Shown here piece by piece: positions 12,533 through 25,075 of a stretch of 64,000 nt of DNA. The DNA lies in NCBI GenBank assembly GCA_950295325.1, contig OX485807.1, forward strand, positions 50,748,440 to 50,812,439. Direction: 5' to 3'. The position numbers and the translations under genes are program-made. Under the pieces are notes generated by a model. The model had not been told where the DNA came from. It saw only the letters and a program-made list of their open reading frames with translations, and did not search any database. The stretch's first letter is position 1. Every line of letters begins with the position of its first letter. The stretch is from Polytrichum commune (taxonomy: Eukaryota; Streptophyta; Polytrichopsida; Polytrichales; Polytrichaceae).

Positions 12533-12734
12533 CGCTGTGGGAATCCCGGTTCCTACAATTGGTTCTCTTCTACTCAATGGGTTTAAGATCTACTACAATT
12601 GCATATTGTCATTTCATATTCATGCGTTTCGCTACGGTTTGTTAGAATCTCAGATTGTCATTTCATATTCATAGAGTTCAAAACCCATGTAATAGAAGAG
12701 AACCAGTGGTAAGGGAACCGCGATTCCCACAGCG
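12533..12734. mobile_element. Family G foldback MITE, copy 1
   Basis: The left end reads CGCTGTGGGAATCCCGGTTC and the right end is its near reverse complement (GGGAACCGCGATTCCCACAGCG region). The inner arms (TTCTCTTCTACTCAATGGGT and complement) continue the inverted repeat, so the ~200-bp unit is a foldback. ACT flanks both sides, a possible 3-bp target duplication. It lies about 230 bp upstream of the receptor kinase start. A degenerate relative sits in one of that gene's introns near 15.7 kb. Confidence 0.7.
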
Positions 12735-12967
12735 ACTGATGAGGCTAACCAAAAACATGGAGAGTAGGTGTTGATTTATTTAATTATTTGTTCGTTTGTT
12801 TGGTTTCCTCTTCTTGTATTCGACGTATATGCTTCTATTTGATTGTCGGTTTTTGGTTGCCTAGCTCAGTAGCCGAACCCAGCCAACTTCAAGCCACATG
12901 CGAATGTTGAGGATGTGGAGGGAGAATTAATAGAAACTTCCACTTCTCCGCAGGTTTGCTGCAAGCT

Positions 12968-15900
12968 ATGACAAAAGTGGTGCTGATCTTTACAATTGTA
13001 TTGGCTGCATCGTTGGGGGATCGCGTCATAGCAAACTCTGAAGGCAAGTGTTTCCCTTGATTTTCTGACTAGCCCACGTCTCCTAGGATATTAAGCACGC
13101 GATCAGTATGAGATGATTAGCAAAGCTGAAATTGTGACTGTAGCTAGTTTTCTCTAAGTTTGGAGTTCAAAGGACGAATCCATACATTATCCAAGTGAAG
13201 ATTCGCTTTCTTCTCAATGGTAATGTATATACAAGGGTTCACCTCAAGTGTATTGATTACTGAATCTAAAACGATATCAAAATAATTGAGCAAGTAGTCC
13301 AACTTTTTTTTAAAGACATGCCTACCTTTCATGGTGTCTGATCTTAGTTCCACACCTAACCATGCACCACTCAAATATAAGTGTATGATCAAGATATGTA
13401 ACCAAATTAGGCCTGCTTATTTATCTCGTGACCTTTCATCCAACAACTAGTGTGGTGCAGGCGATGCTTTGATCGATTTCAAGGAGGCCTTCATTTATGA
13501 TGTTGGCTATTTTGAATCATGGTCCAATCTAAGCACAAATAGTAACCCATGTACATGGGAATATGTGCAGTGTGATGGCAATGGCCACGTTCAAGAATTG
13601 TAAGCATATTACTGCCATTGTCACCTTTACAATGTTGTGTCAAATAGATGAAAATCTAATGTCCAATTCTTTGAGAATTGTCAAATACTTGCTGATACTT
13701 TTGAGTTTTGATGTCCTTGTAACGTTACCAACCTCTTGATGGGACCGTGACCCTAATGTAGATGAGAAATTAAAAGCCATTACAAGAACAAGTATAATGA
13801 AAAAAATCTATGTGCAATTTGATTAAATCTAGTTTTGGTTGTGTTATATATGCTTACGTTCAATATGTTGATTTTATCAGGCAAAAAGTTAACATACTTG
13901 GGTCTTCACAAATGTTTTATGACATACAAAGTTTTTACTGATGTTCTTTGTACGTGCCCTACTAGTTTTGTTGGCTAACCATGATGATCTAGCAGGTGTA
14001 TAACAAATATCGGTTTGTCTGGTCCACTCGTTCCAGCTCTTGGGTCTCTGAATTATCTGCAAATCCTGTAAGTTGAAATTTCTCAAGAGTAACTTATATT
14101 TTTCCTGTGACTAATGTCTTCATTCTCTTGCAAGTAGCAATCTGAAAATGAAACTTTTGACCTTAGGTATACACTTGATTAGAATTTCTTTTTCTTCACA
14201 AATGGTCACAATTGCGTACTATTTCTTACAAGAGTGAACAGGGACCTCCATGGCAACTACCTCACTGGGACGATTCCTGCTGAACTTGGGAATCTCACGG
14301 TATATAAATACCTCCATACTATACTCATGGTGTCTCACAATTATTTTCTTATCAAATTGACTTGGTGCAATTACATGTTTTGAATTGCTGAACGTTTTGA
14401 ATCTCATCAAGTTCTTATAATCTTTCATAAACCATGACATGTGCAACTTAGTGCAAACTTCTCTAGGAACCACTGCCTAAAACAACATGGAAATTATCAG
14501 TCTCTAGCATATGGTAAGAGAGTGCTCTAAGTTACTTTCATGCGATCATGGTGCATTACAGGATTTGATCACTTTGGATTTACATCAAAATGCACTGGAA
14601 GGACAACTTCCGGGGACGCTTTTCAATAATAGTAAATTGACAAAATTAAAAACCTTGTAAGTGATACACCAAAGAGAGTAAGAGTTAAAAGTCTCCAACT
14701 GAAATTTGCCATCTTAGAAATCAGTTATATGTTGAGCATCCAACTACATCGTATGCTTAGATTGCTCCAACACTTATCGAACTTTGCTCGTATGTTTAGA
14801 TGATGTTCATATGTTCATCAATTGACACAAGAATTGTTTTGGTATAAGGGGTATTTGCTTGCATACGTAGTTTACTTATTAGCATCTGCTATATCTTAGT
14901 GTATTTAACGAAGTACTTTATGTGAACTTACCCAAAAAAATTAAAACAACAACAACAACAACAACAACAACTTGTGTTTGACATTCATCACTCATTGTAG
15001 CATGTATGCGGGTTTGCAGGAACTTGGGCTTTAATAGTTTACAAGGAACTATCCCAACTTCAATGACTTCACAACTTTCATATGTGTAAGATGAGTTATT
15101 TCCTAATCCAACTATATCTAAATGTAAAGTATGCGTAATGATATACTTGTGCTATTTTAAATGATAGCCCTATGATACATCAACTCCTAACTTATTCTTC
15201 GACTAAACACGTGGTTGTGATTGCAGAGATTTGTCATTCAATAATTTTATTGGCGTAATCCCGTCTATTTTCAACAACACTGAAACCTTGTGAGTAACAT
15301 GGGTTTTATTTTCCTCCAGATAATGAAATTCTATAGTATTAGAATGTGCATTTGATGTTGTCTTTGCACCATCATGAAGGATGTTCAGCTTATGTTTTCA
15401 TTCATAAAATTGAGCCAAATATAAGAGTTGTTGTTTTTGTTTTTATTTCCCTGAAAATAAGAAGTTGTTGCAATTTTCAACAGGATTCTAACCGGAAATG
15501 TCCTCAGTGGATCACTACCAACATTTATATGGGCAAGTCCTCGTAGAATCTTAGATTTGTCACAAAATCTGTTCAACGGATTTGATCGACCTTTTCCAAA
15601 TTCCTCAACCAATTCGTTGCAACAACTGTAAGTTGTGCACAACAACATCAAAATATCATATTGATATGTTTGTCAAATCTTTGTCATTTGGCTTGAATCC
15701 CACTAGTAGGTGAATCACAGTTCATAACTACTATTAGTTCTCTTCCACTACATGGGTTTGAAATCTATGCATATTGGATTGGAAATCTTCCATTGTAGTA
15801 GATTATAAACCATCTAGTGGATGAGAACTAGTGGTCAGATACCACCATTCCCACAATGTCTCCAACTTGATATCATTTAGTCAGACCAACCTTTCGTTGA

Positions 15901-18900
15901 TATGATATTGAGTTTGTTTCACTCGAGGTTTGGTGCATAACCTTGTTATTTGGGAAGGGCCCAAGTTCTCCTTCCTTAGATACAATCAAATGGATGCACT
16001 TTGGTTCTAAACTAAAGGTGCATGAAATAATCTTAGTTCAATTTCAGCTTGAATTCAAAGTGAATGGAGAGTGGGAGTGGGTCTCCTGGGATAAGAAAGA
16101 GAACAAGCTTCGTTGCTTGAGGAAGGTTATGTTGAAGCGACGTTGAAGCAAGATCAATTTTACATAATAACTTCCGGCAATGTCAAATGGGCCTTGTGCT
16201 ATATGTGTTAATTACTTAATCTGGATGTGCAGAGACATTTCAAACAATCGGTTCACTGGGCAATTCCCAAGTGAACTACTTACAAATTTTCCACAACTCC
16301 AATCTATGTAAGTCAACAAGACCTTCTTAGATCGCATGTTGAATTATCGTATCAATTAGAATGAACTGTTTGCAATTGCCTTAACACTAGGTGCTCAACA
16401 AACTGGCATTATTCTACGAGACCACAAAATCTATAAGTTTGTCCAAAACTCAAGAGACATAATTCTCAATATATGTTACCTAGTACCAAATTAGTAGACG
16501 ATCAGCAATTGGTGCTTTTCTTGAATTTTAAGAAAACGAATGGCCCCTTTAGATTAAGTAATGGCGTCTCCATACATGACATAACATTCCTAAATACTTC
16601 TTGGAGCATCCCCAAGAGAGGAGGTGTAATAACTCCCAATGTCATCCCGGTGTTTTTAAAATTCGTGTTGGACTTAATGTAAGCCCATGAATGGGCTGAG
16701 CCACCAGATTTAGTACTTGCAATGGAGTTGAAGCTTTGCTAAGTTGTCCTTCTTGCAAAATATTGTGAGGCCTTCCCCAACGTAACAATTTAATCAGTAA
16801 CTCAAAGATATTAGTAAATATGTTGGCAGTAGGTATGTGTCACTATGGCATTGAGTTGTCCTCATTATGGCAGGAGGATGTCCACCTCTATTTAAGGAGG
16901 TATTGATCTTTGATGGTGTGACCAAGCCATGGGGTGACCTCCTTAACACCATTATTACACATTATGTATTGGATGGTGTTAGTTGCTCGGTTGATGGGGG
17001 CAATGTTAGTTATTCACCATGTCTTGGGGACATGCACACAAGGTGTTCAAATATGGGACTTGAGATGCTGAAACTCATTGCTTCTCATATTTAATTAGGG
17101 CCGTTGTTTCCTCACTACCACTTTAAAAAGTGAACAATGTTGCCTTGGTATTGAAGGATATTGTGGGATATTGTGCATGATAGTGATGCAGGTGAAAATG
17201 AATTTAGTGGTGTTTTGGACCTCACCAAGCCCAGCTCCATGTTGAACTTCTTGGGATTCGAATTTAACAACATTTCACAAGTGACCCCATTCACGGGAAA
17301 TACAAGCGCAATATTTATCGAGTAATTCTATTCTAACTTAACTTGGACAACATTCTTGTAAGTACCAAGTTGTGTGCTTGCCAAACACTCTTAGAAGGTA
17401 TAGCCCAAAATACTTGCATTTCCTTATAAAGTGATGAAGGAATTTTCTTGGGCTCCCTTGACCTCTTTTTGCGTGGAATTTGGCAGCCTTATTGGGAACC
17501 CATATTGTGAAGATGTGCACTCTCCACAAACCCCCATACAAGGAAACATAACATGCGCAATATCCTTCGATGACAATGGTGAGTAACTTATGTGAATTGA
17601 ATTGGTTTCCATCCTAGTGTTCAACATGGTAGCTTAGGATTCAACTAGAGCTCAATGAAGACTTACCTCATGTAGGCTTATGGTTGTAGCATATATCCAA
17701 ATAATCTCACTGGAATAATTTGGGATCTATTATGCTAAATTTTGGGCAAAATTTTCTCCTAAAAAACTTAAGTATGAAGATTTTCTACCCTTTTTACCTT
17801 CAACTTACAATCTTGTTACATACTTGTCATGAATCCCTTGCATTTTTTTGCCAATATGACACAAGTACCCAAAACTAACATTGATCCTATCACCAACACA
17901 ATGTACTGTAGTAAAAAATAATTGGGCTCCAAATGTATGATGAATTCGGCGGTGTTTGAATGGGCAGGTCGTAACATGTGGGTGGACCCACTATTGATTT
18001 CAATGGCCGTTTTACTTGTAAGCAGTGTTTTCGGATTCTGTACATGGATTTTTTGCAAAAAAACATCCATGTTACGTGAAATCCAACAAGGTATAGTTTC
18101 TATTCTTGAAATTTAACTTCAAATTCAACTTCAACATGAGAAGCATGTCATGGTTGTCACAAAATGCACATACTTTGCTCAATGAATATTCTTACAAACA
18201 ATCATTGTTCCATGCACATGCATTTAGTCCAAGGGCATAATTTCATCAAAGCATTTCACACAAAACATGTGAATCTATTGTGTGAACTATAGAGAAGTAT
18301 TTGAGTTTCTTACATCCTTTTTAATTTAATTTTTAATATAATACTCTCCCATTAAGCAATAGCACTTGGCCCATAGCTTGACTTTATGAACTTGTGCTTG
18401 GTTTTCAAAAGAGCGCAACCTATACCCAAGGAGAATTTTTGTCTCTCGTCTTACATCCACCTCTTTTCTTATATTGTGTCACATGTTTTAGAGTTGGCGA
18501 AGCAACAAGTACAACCAACTCTTTATTCTTATAATGAAATAAAGTTGGCAACGAAGAACTTTCATCCTCACAATAAGCTAGGCGAAGGTGCATTCGGGGT
18601 GGTTTATAAGGTGAGTAGAAGTATAAGGAGTGTAAATGTGGGCTATTTGGAATGCATTGTATTTTTGTTCCGTCTTCCAGATTTGGGATATTTAGCCTCT
18701 AATTAACCTATGGGTCCCACTATGTGAAAAAATAACCAATTTAATCCATTTGTGTATATACTCTTCTTTGAACATGTGTCATTGTGCACTTACAGGGTGT
18801 TTTACCAAATGGCGTTGAAATAGCTGTAAAAAAATTGATGGATTTCCACCAAGGTGCTAGTGATTTTCTAAACGAGGTTATACTAATCACTGGAATTCGG

Positions 18901-21900
18901 CATCGAAATCTTGTTCAACTCAAAGGTTGTTGCATGAAAGACAACCTACGAATGCTTATATACGAATATGTGGAGAATGGAGACCTTGCAAAAGCTCTTT
19001 GGGATGGTAATCTCTCAACAAATGCTTTGTTTTGTTTCAAATGCTTTATACTTAAGAATTCTATGGGACCTGCTTATTTGACTCTTATATTGTCTAGAAA
19101 ATATATTGAGGTTTTTTAAAATAGTATTATACTTAAAGGGAAATTATAGATATGTTTGTTGAAGATGCAATCTTGAAATAGAAATTTGAACCTCAAATTT
19201 TATCGAAATAATACACATTATTTAGTCAAGTACTAATGTGTATTCTTGGATAAAATTTGACCCGAAATTCTAAAATTTCTTATAAATTTGACCAAATTAC
19301 CCACAACAATGTTTTGATGACATCTTGGTTTAGTTCAATGATGGACACTTATGGATTACCTTCTATAGTATGGTGCTCAACTCCAAGGCAATTGGTCTAA
19401 ATAATATCTTCTTGCTTAAAGGTCATTAGTAATATCCTATGTAATTGGAATTATTTATGAAAATGCGTCCAATGCAAGGAGTCATTTGAGTATAGACTTT
19501 AAATTGCATAAGGCTTATATAGGACTACAATTTCAAATATCTTTATACTTGCAATGCATATATAAAAGTGATCAATAAAATCTACATCGAAATGATTGCA
19601 ATAAACAAGAAAATAAATAAGCGTCTTAATGTGTAACACCAACTTATGAGTGTTGGGTCTCTCAAATGACCATATGAACATGTCCTTTGTGGTTTTGTCA
19701 TGGGCGTAGAACTTGCTTGCTTGTGTAGGTCGACTCTATGACAAGGTTGGTCACATTAAACTCTCGAGGGGGTCACTAGCAAAAATTGTAGAAACAACTG
19801 CGACAAAAAATAAATTCTAATAAATTCATTGTAGATGAAATTTGCAAAAAAATGTACATATAATATAGGGGGTTTTAAATAATGAAAAATGTTTACATGC
19901 AAAAAACCATCACATATAATGGCCTCTCTTTTCTAATTAGTACATGTAAAATAGCGTGGAAACAATTACTATAGGTAGCAAGTCTAAGCTAGGGTATGTG
20001 CTAGTGGATGAAAAAGAGGGAATTTTCTCTTGAAAAAACTTGGATGGATGACTTCGAAGGCTGGTTGGCTTGAACATTACCGAACCAATGTATCCAATGT
20101 GGAGTTAATGTGAGTTCATATTTTGATGTAGTTCATGTGAGTTTAGCATCCTGGCTAAACTTCACAATTCATGATTGTAAGAAGCGAAATGTTCATCATG
20201 AAAAAAAAATGTCGCTTACAAAACCCAAAAAAAATGGGGTGTAAGAAACAAAAATGGGGTATGGCTACTTGGGGTATAAGGAAAAAAATGCAGTATAAGT
20301 AAAATAGGATATTTGTTAAATAATTCCCTCAACAAATTATAATTAATGATAGGGTGTATTAAAATACAAGCATTTACCTTTATTTTGAAAAATACCATAC
20401 CTTATAAATTTTTCTACAAGGTGAATAGCCCCCCGATAAATAGGTCATGAGTGTAAGTGTATGCAAGATATAAGAGGAAGCGAACCCCCTGATATAAGAC
20501 TTATCTTGATTGTCTTTACATGTTTACAGGCTTAAGAAACGATGGTCCAATCCTTAGCTGGTCAAATCGTTTCAACATATGTGTGGGCATTGCCCGGGGT
20601 CTCATTTATCTTCATGAAGATTCCCAACCATGTATCATCCATCGAGATATCAAGGCACCCAACATTCTTCTTGACAAAGACATGAAAGCAAAAATTGCAG
20701 ATTTTGGTCTCGCACGCCTCTGTCCTGATGAACAAAGCCACCTCTCAACATTGCACATTGCTGGCACCATGTGAGATTTTTTAACGAGTCTCCAAATTTT
20801 CAAAGGGTTTCTTCTCAAAATTTTACCACACTTCAGAAATGCAATGCATATGTAGATGTTTATACATACATATTTTATGTATGAATATTGCATATGTACA
20901 TGTTGAGTGCAAAAACATGATCATTGGGATCACATGAACTCATTGCAGGGGCTACATGTCTCCCGAATATGCGACTCAAGGCCAACTCTCGGAAAAAGTG
21001 GATGTGTATAGCTTTGGGGTGCTTGTGCTTGAGATCGTTACGGGAAGGAAAAACATTGATTCCTCCTTGCCTTCAGATGAAATCTACATTTTAGGATGGG
21101 TACGTGATCTCCCCATGTAAACCTAGATAATTCATCATCTTTTTGCACAACAAAAGTTGACTGTACGTGTTCAAGCTTATTGACTTGTGTGTAGGAATGC
21201 AAGATCATTGATATTGGTGTCCCACAAGAATGCAAAAATATCAACATACCAGAAAACAAAATCTTTGAAATGAAGATTACCAATATACGCATTCACTTTG
21301 AGAATCAAGATACAAGCTTAATTGAATACCTAAGTTCCTCCCAATTATGTTCACTATTGCGTGTGGGGTAGTTAATCAAATTTGAAGACGTGGTCCAATC
21401 TCTTCTTTAGCATGTGTCAGCTTATTGGTGTTTGTTCTTTGATCCTCACCTAACCACACTCCAATCAAATATAAATATAGATCTCGGATTAAGAAAAGTA
21501 ATTAACCGCATCACACCTCCGTACCTTGAAAGGCAAGACTTGAATCTGAGCGAGGATTGCCATGGATCGGTGTTGCCGCAGGCACAGAATCGCTATGAAG
21601 AGGGGAAATTATTGGATCTCCTCGACAAGAAGCTCAACACTGGGCAACCACCCCCGCCACAAGATGTGCAACGTGTGCTGACGATCGCGTTGATGTGCGT
21701 TCAAACGAACGCGGCGAGGCGGCCATCGATGTCAACGGTGTTGGCAATGCTCCTTGGTGAGCAGGAGCTGGAGTTCGTGACTCAAGAATCAAGCATCGAC
21801 AACATCTATCGCACACTACTGGATTTGCAATTACCCGACCATCGAGAACATAGCTCTCAACGTCTGGAGCCAATACGGGAGGACGAGGAACCCTTGCTGC

Positions 21901-21971
21901 GTAGAATTGAGGCACCGAGAATGTCACAGTGTTCCAACACTCTTGAGCTGAGCGATGTGCAACCGCGATGA
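12968..21971 (+). CDS. LRR receptor-like serine/threonine kinase, 17 exons
   Basis: Exons: 12968-13043, 13461-13599, 13996-14067, 14242-14299, 14562-14656, 15020-15085, 15227-15289, 15484-15627, 16233-16307, 17184-17321, 17487-17578, 17968-18090, 18492-18610, 18796-19006, 20530-20770, 20949-21099, 21582-21971. All junctions keep the frame: 2,253 nt, 750 residues. Order: signal peptide (1-23); N-cap with paired cysteines [10 protein letters not shown]; leucine-rich repeats to about 320 (LSGPL, LTGTIP, LQGTIP, FTGQFP); a GNPYC cap; transmembrane helix 347-368; kinase domain with P-loop GEGAFG (411-416), Lys432, HRD (528-530) and DFG (548-550). It is an RD-type, probably active kinase at the plasma membrane. 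The kinase resembles LRR-VIII-2 family members, but no malectin domain is present. Intron 1 starts with GC. The acceptor before 17184 has a poor pyrimidine tract, but the alternative after 17191 breaks the frame. Ligand unknown. Confidence 0.88.
13060..13430 (-). repeat. Family E repeat in receptor kinase intron 1
   Basis: The reverse complement carries the family E markers (GTGGAACTAAGATCAGACAC and the CTTGAGTGG-like block). It fills most of the GC-AG intron 13044-13460. Confidence 0.7.
14945..14971. repeat. (AAC)n microsatellite in intron 5
   Basis: Nine AAC-type trinucleotide units inside receptor kinase intron 5. Confidence 0.9.
15700..15865. mobile_element. Family G foldback MITE, copy 2 (degenerate)
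   Basis: Carries AGTTCTCTTCCACTACATGG and a diverged inverted partner (GTGGATGAGAACTAGTGGT), matching the arms of the copy at 12533-12734. It lies inside intron 8 of the receptor kinase gene. Confidence 0.55.
19761..20492 (-). mobile_element. Family D element, copy 2, in kinase intron 14
   Basis: The reverse complement matches most of 7536-8429, including the TATAATATAGGGGG block, the block for CACATATAATGGCCTCT and the AAGGTAAATGCTTGTATTTT block. Its ends are degraded versions of the copy 1 termini. It accounts for about half of the 1.5-kb intron 14 (19007-20529), the longest intron of this gene, and interrupts the kinase coding region without affecting the frame. Confidence 0.7.
21125..21495 (-). 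repeat. Family E repeat in receptor kinase intron 16
   Basis: The reverse complement shows the family E start (TTTGATTGGAGTGTGGTTAG, then GTGAGGATCAAAGAACAAAC) and later landmarks. It occupies most of intron 16 (21100-21581). Confidence 0.65.
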
Positions 21972-22091
21972 AGACTTGACCAGGATCGGAGGTACTTCGG
22001 TGGTCATTGGCTCGCACCATTGGGAGATTCGTATATACGGTAGATGGGTCTTAGATGGTTACTTTCTATGACTAACCCACTTCTACTAGGA

Positions 22092-22651
22092 GTATGGTCA
22101 GCACATCATCGAGGGGCTTTCGTCAGGGTTCATGTTCTTTCTGGGAGGCTTAGGATTGACCATGCTGGACTTGGCGAGCGAGAAGGTGAGACCGAGGAAT
22201 GTGAGGCTGTCATTCGTGGAAGTGTGTATTTTCATCTCCTATGTGGTGAGTATACTGTTTCTGCATATTAAGATTCCTCAGTACTTGCGGTGACGTATGG
22301 TAGGAGATGTGAAACTCTAGAACTTGATGATGTGGGTGAGAGGGAGGGCCTTCAAGCATTTTGATTGCATATGCTTGAATTTTGAAGCGGGTTTTATTTC
22401 TGTGTTCGGTTAGAGTGATGGCTGTTATGTATATATGGAGTCAGACAATTCAGCTCCACATACTTTGATGCGCTTCCCACCACTCTTCTCTAATGTTGAA
22501 CGAACTGGGATGATGTTTGCAAGATTACTCTTTGACAGTTGATAATCATGTGGGAATAATTTAGTTATTGAACTAAATTAATTAAGCAGATTTGCTTTGT
22601 CTCCACATTCTCTTCCTCTTCTTAATCTGGAATTTGAGAATCCAATAAGAA
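22092..22651 (+). pseudogene. Displaced partial copy of the OSTC 3' half and 3' flank
   Basis: From 22092 the sequence follows OSTC starting within the codons for GQYII (1102 onward) to the stop at 22293, then the 3' flank to about 22651. The 65-codon frame from 22099 is still open and ends HIKIPQYLR. It has a 9-bp in-frame deletion and substitutions such as FVLGG to FFLGG. It lacks the N-terminal half and has no visible start, so it is taken as a pseudogene. It begins only about 120 bp after the receptor kinase stop codon and may lie in that gene's 3' UTR. It is closer to the parent than the tandem copy at 1.66 kb. Confidence 0.85.
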
Positions 22652-23491
22652 TCTACTAACCTCCTCTTCCTTCTAAAATCGATCTTTTATCCTTCATTGA
22701 CCAACTCTTGTATGTTAAGAAAATGCTTTAGTGGGCACATGAAAGTCTAGCAACCGTGCCCACGGCCCTCCACATTCAAGTAGGCCACCATAATGTGATT
22801 GATTGGTGGTTTGTGTTCAATCCACATGGAACACCTCCAACCCACTATTATCTAGAATATAGTTGGCAAGCGGGCTACATGGAAACTCACCCTCACATGG
22901 TTATTTCAAGTTCAATTCTCATCACACCTTGCGTCACGTTGGTCCCTAACCCCAACCTCAATTAATTATGTGGGTGTTATTCACTTGTCTTAATTTCTTG
23001 ATCGGACACCCATAATTGATTGGTGTGTGACTAGGTGCGGATCGAATAACAAACACCATAAAGACACGTGCTTAAAAGAGATGATTGGACTACGTAGCAC
23101 TCAATAGTGAACACAATTGAGAAGACCTATGTATTCACTTACATAACCAACAAACATGCCTTTTGACTAACCATAACTAAATAAGAGAAAGTCCAATTTT
23201 CAATCTCGTATTTGTTGATGTTTCATGATAGATATTCCAATGCAACGCATATTTGAAGACATAGATATGATCAAGCATAAAACATGGAGAACAATAAAAA
23301 CTAACGAAATAGCACTTGCATACCTTAGCTCATATGTAAGTGGTTGAAGTTCAAGACTTTAGGAAAATTACCCATCGTGTTAGAATAATATACACAATAT
23401 ACCTCAAATCAATAAAAGAAAAACCAGAAGATCGTAACATCTAACCGGTTGGACGTGGAGACACTTGGATTTTGATTGATTATGCTCAAGA
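22652..23491. other. Intergenic stretch with a partial family E repeat
   Basis: At 23005-23145 the phrase GGTGCGGATCGAATAACAAA and the following AAGACACGTG block match family E in the forward direction. The rest shows no gene. Confidence 0.55.
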
Positions 23492-24286
23492 ATCTTTTTT
23501 TTTTTTTGAGACAGAATGCCAACAGACGTCCAACGCCAGATGCATCAAGAACCGAGAAAGAAAACGCGCCCACTTAGAGGGTAGGCGGGACCCCTCGGGC
23601 GCAAAACACCACCACATAAAAGGTAACAACACATGAAACCAAGCCAAGGACAACCCCTGACCCCACCAAACCAAGGACAACCCCCAAGCCACCAACCAAA
23701 CCACCCCAAAGAGAATTGACTAGCTATCATGTTGCCGTTTCCAATTCCAAGCAATGCTCAATTTATTCCTTCTACAAAGGACGTTCCTCGCTCCTCAAGT
23801 TTGAATAAATCCGTGAAGCATAGCCTTGGCGGAGAAGCTGCTAATCTTGATTTGTTTAATCACATGTTCCCATGCCACCTTAGCATACATGATAAGTTCA
23901 TCCCAGCTTCAGTGTTTGACTTTAGACTCATGCCATTGCTCATGATTGAACACTTTGTCATTGTGTTCGATCCAAATGATCCAAAGCGTGATGCCCCGAA
24001 GGAGGTGCCAAATTTGAATCCTTTTGCAAAACTTGCGAATCCTTTCTCCAAATAAGACTTGTTTCCAATGAAAACTATCATAATTGCCGGTTCTAACCTC
24101 ACATAACTCGTGCATAATGAACGTGGCCCACCTGCATACCCTCCGTGCTTGAATGCAATCCCAAAATTTGTGCTTGATATGCTCAAAAATCTCCGCGGAC
24201 ACTTGTGTGATGGGGATAAGATATTGATGCTTGCATTGCATTGTTGAGTGATGTATGTATTTTTTAAGCTGCAAGTACATGGAAAT
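23492..24286 (-). mobile_element. LINE (non-LTR retrotransposon) 3' fragment
   Basis: On the minus strand the frame 24280-23909 contains FEHIKHKFWDCIQARRVCRW and GITLWIIWIEHNDKVFN, typical of the zinc-binding region (zf-RVT) downstream of plant LINE reverse transcriptase. It is followed by an untranslated-looking part and a poly(A) run, visible on the plus strand as the T-tract at about 23497-23508. Only the 3' end is present, with at least one frame change near 23.9 kb. The reverse transcriptase core itself is absent, so it is a 5'-truncated dead copy. Confidence 0.7.
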
Positions 24287-24700
24287 CTTTGGATGTACGT
24301 ATTGTACTAACCTATCTTCAAGTTGTTGGCTCCGGGCGGTTTGACTTCATAGTACATATGTGCTATAAATTCTACTTTCCTACAATCTCCCGGTCAACTC
24401 CAACGGCAGCAGTTGGAAGTTGGAACTCCAAGGAGCCAACTTCCAAGTTTCAACTTCCAACAATCTATTAATTTTCAACTAGGATAATGCTCTCTTAGTC
24501 GTAATCGGCTTAATTGGGAGGAAAGCCTTACTTTGGTGATGCATTTCAAACTAAATTTAGGTCAAACGTGATGGAGACGGACAACCGGTACATGTGGTAC
24601 ATATGTCCAAGTGCACTACCTATTCCTAAGCGAAAACACCATGGTCTATGTTAAGCTTAAAGGCACCTTAAGGCTTGAGGATAGCATATATGTTTTATGA
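24287..24700. other. Intergenic stretch with small inverted repeats
   Basis: Around 24410-24465 the phrase GTTGGAAGTTGGAACTCC is followed by its near complement (GGAGCCAACTTCC), giving a small hairpin. No gene. Confidence 0.4.
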
Positions 24701-24711
24701 CCCTTCTTACA

Positions 24712-25075
24712 TTGAATAGTGTATTTAGTGTCACCAATTCTATATGTCTTGTTCAATACTATTCATAAACCACCCATGATGTGTCACCAACACTAAGTGT
24801 AAACCTAATATTATTTTGTCATTCCATGTGAGGGGAAAAAATAAATTGGGCATATAGCTCTACAATGTTGCAATGACTGTCACTTACTAAGCAGAATTTC
24901 ATCCAAATTTCAATCATCCATGACAATGTAGAATATGCCAAACTTTGTAAGTATTTTTGTTATGGACTTGTATGTTGGGATGACAAGTATTGGTAAACTC
25001 ATTCGTAAGATGTTTCATTAGAGAAGTTACCGGAGTGGCATGAATACCATATGACACTAAATACCAAAATTACAT
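24712..25075. mobile_element. Family I TIR-like element, copy 1
   Basis: Starts near GAATAGTGTATTTAGTGTCACC-like sequence and ends near CATATGACACTAAATACC, its rough complement. The interior, with a TTTCAATCATCCATGACAAT block, recurs at 31733-32095, and part recurs at 26715-26865. Non-coding; probably a degenerate MITE. Confidence 0.5.

Noticed and set aside
21634-22020. 128-codon minus-strand frame
   Set aside because: Antisense shadow of the last receptor kinase exon, which is clearly coding on the plus strand.
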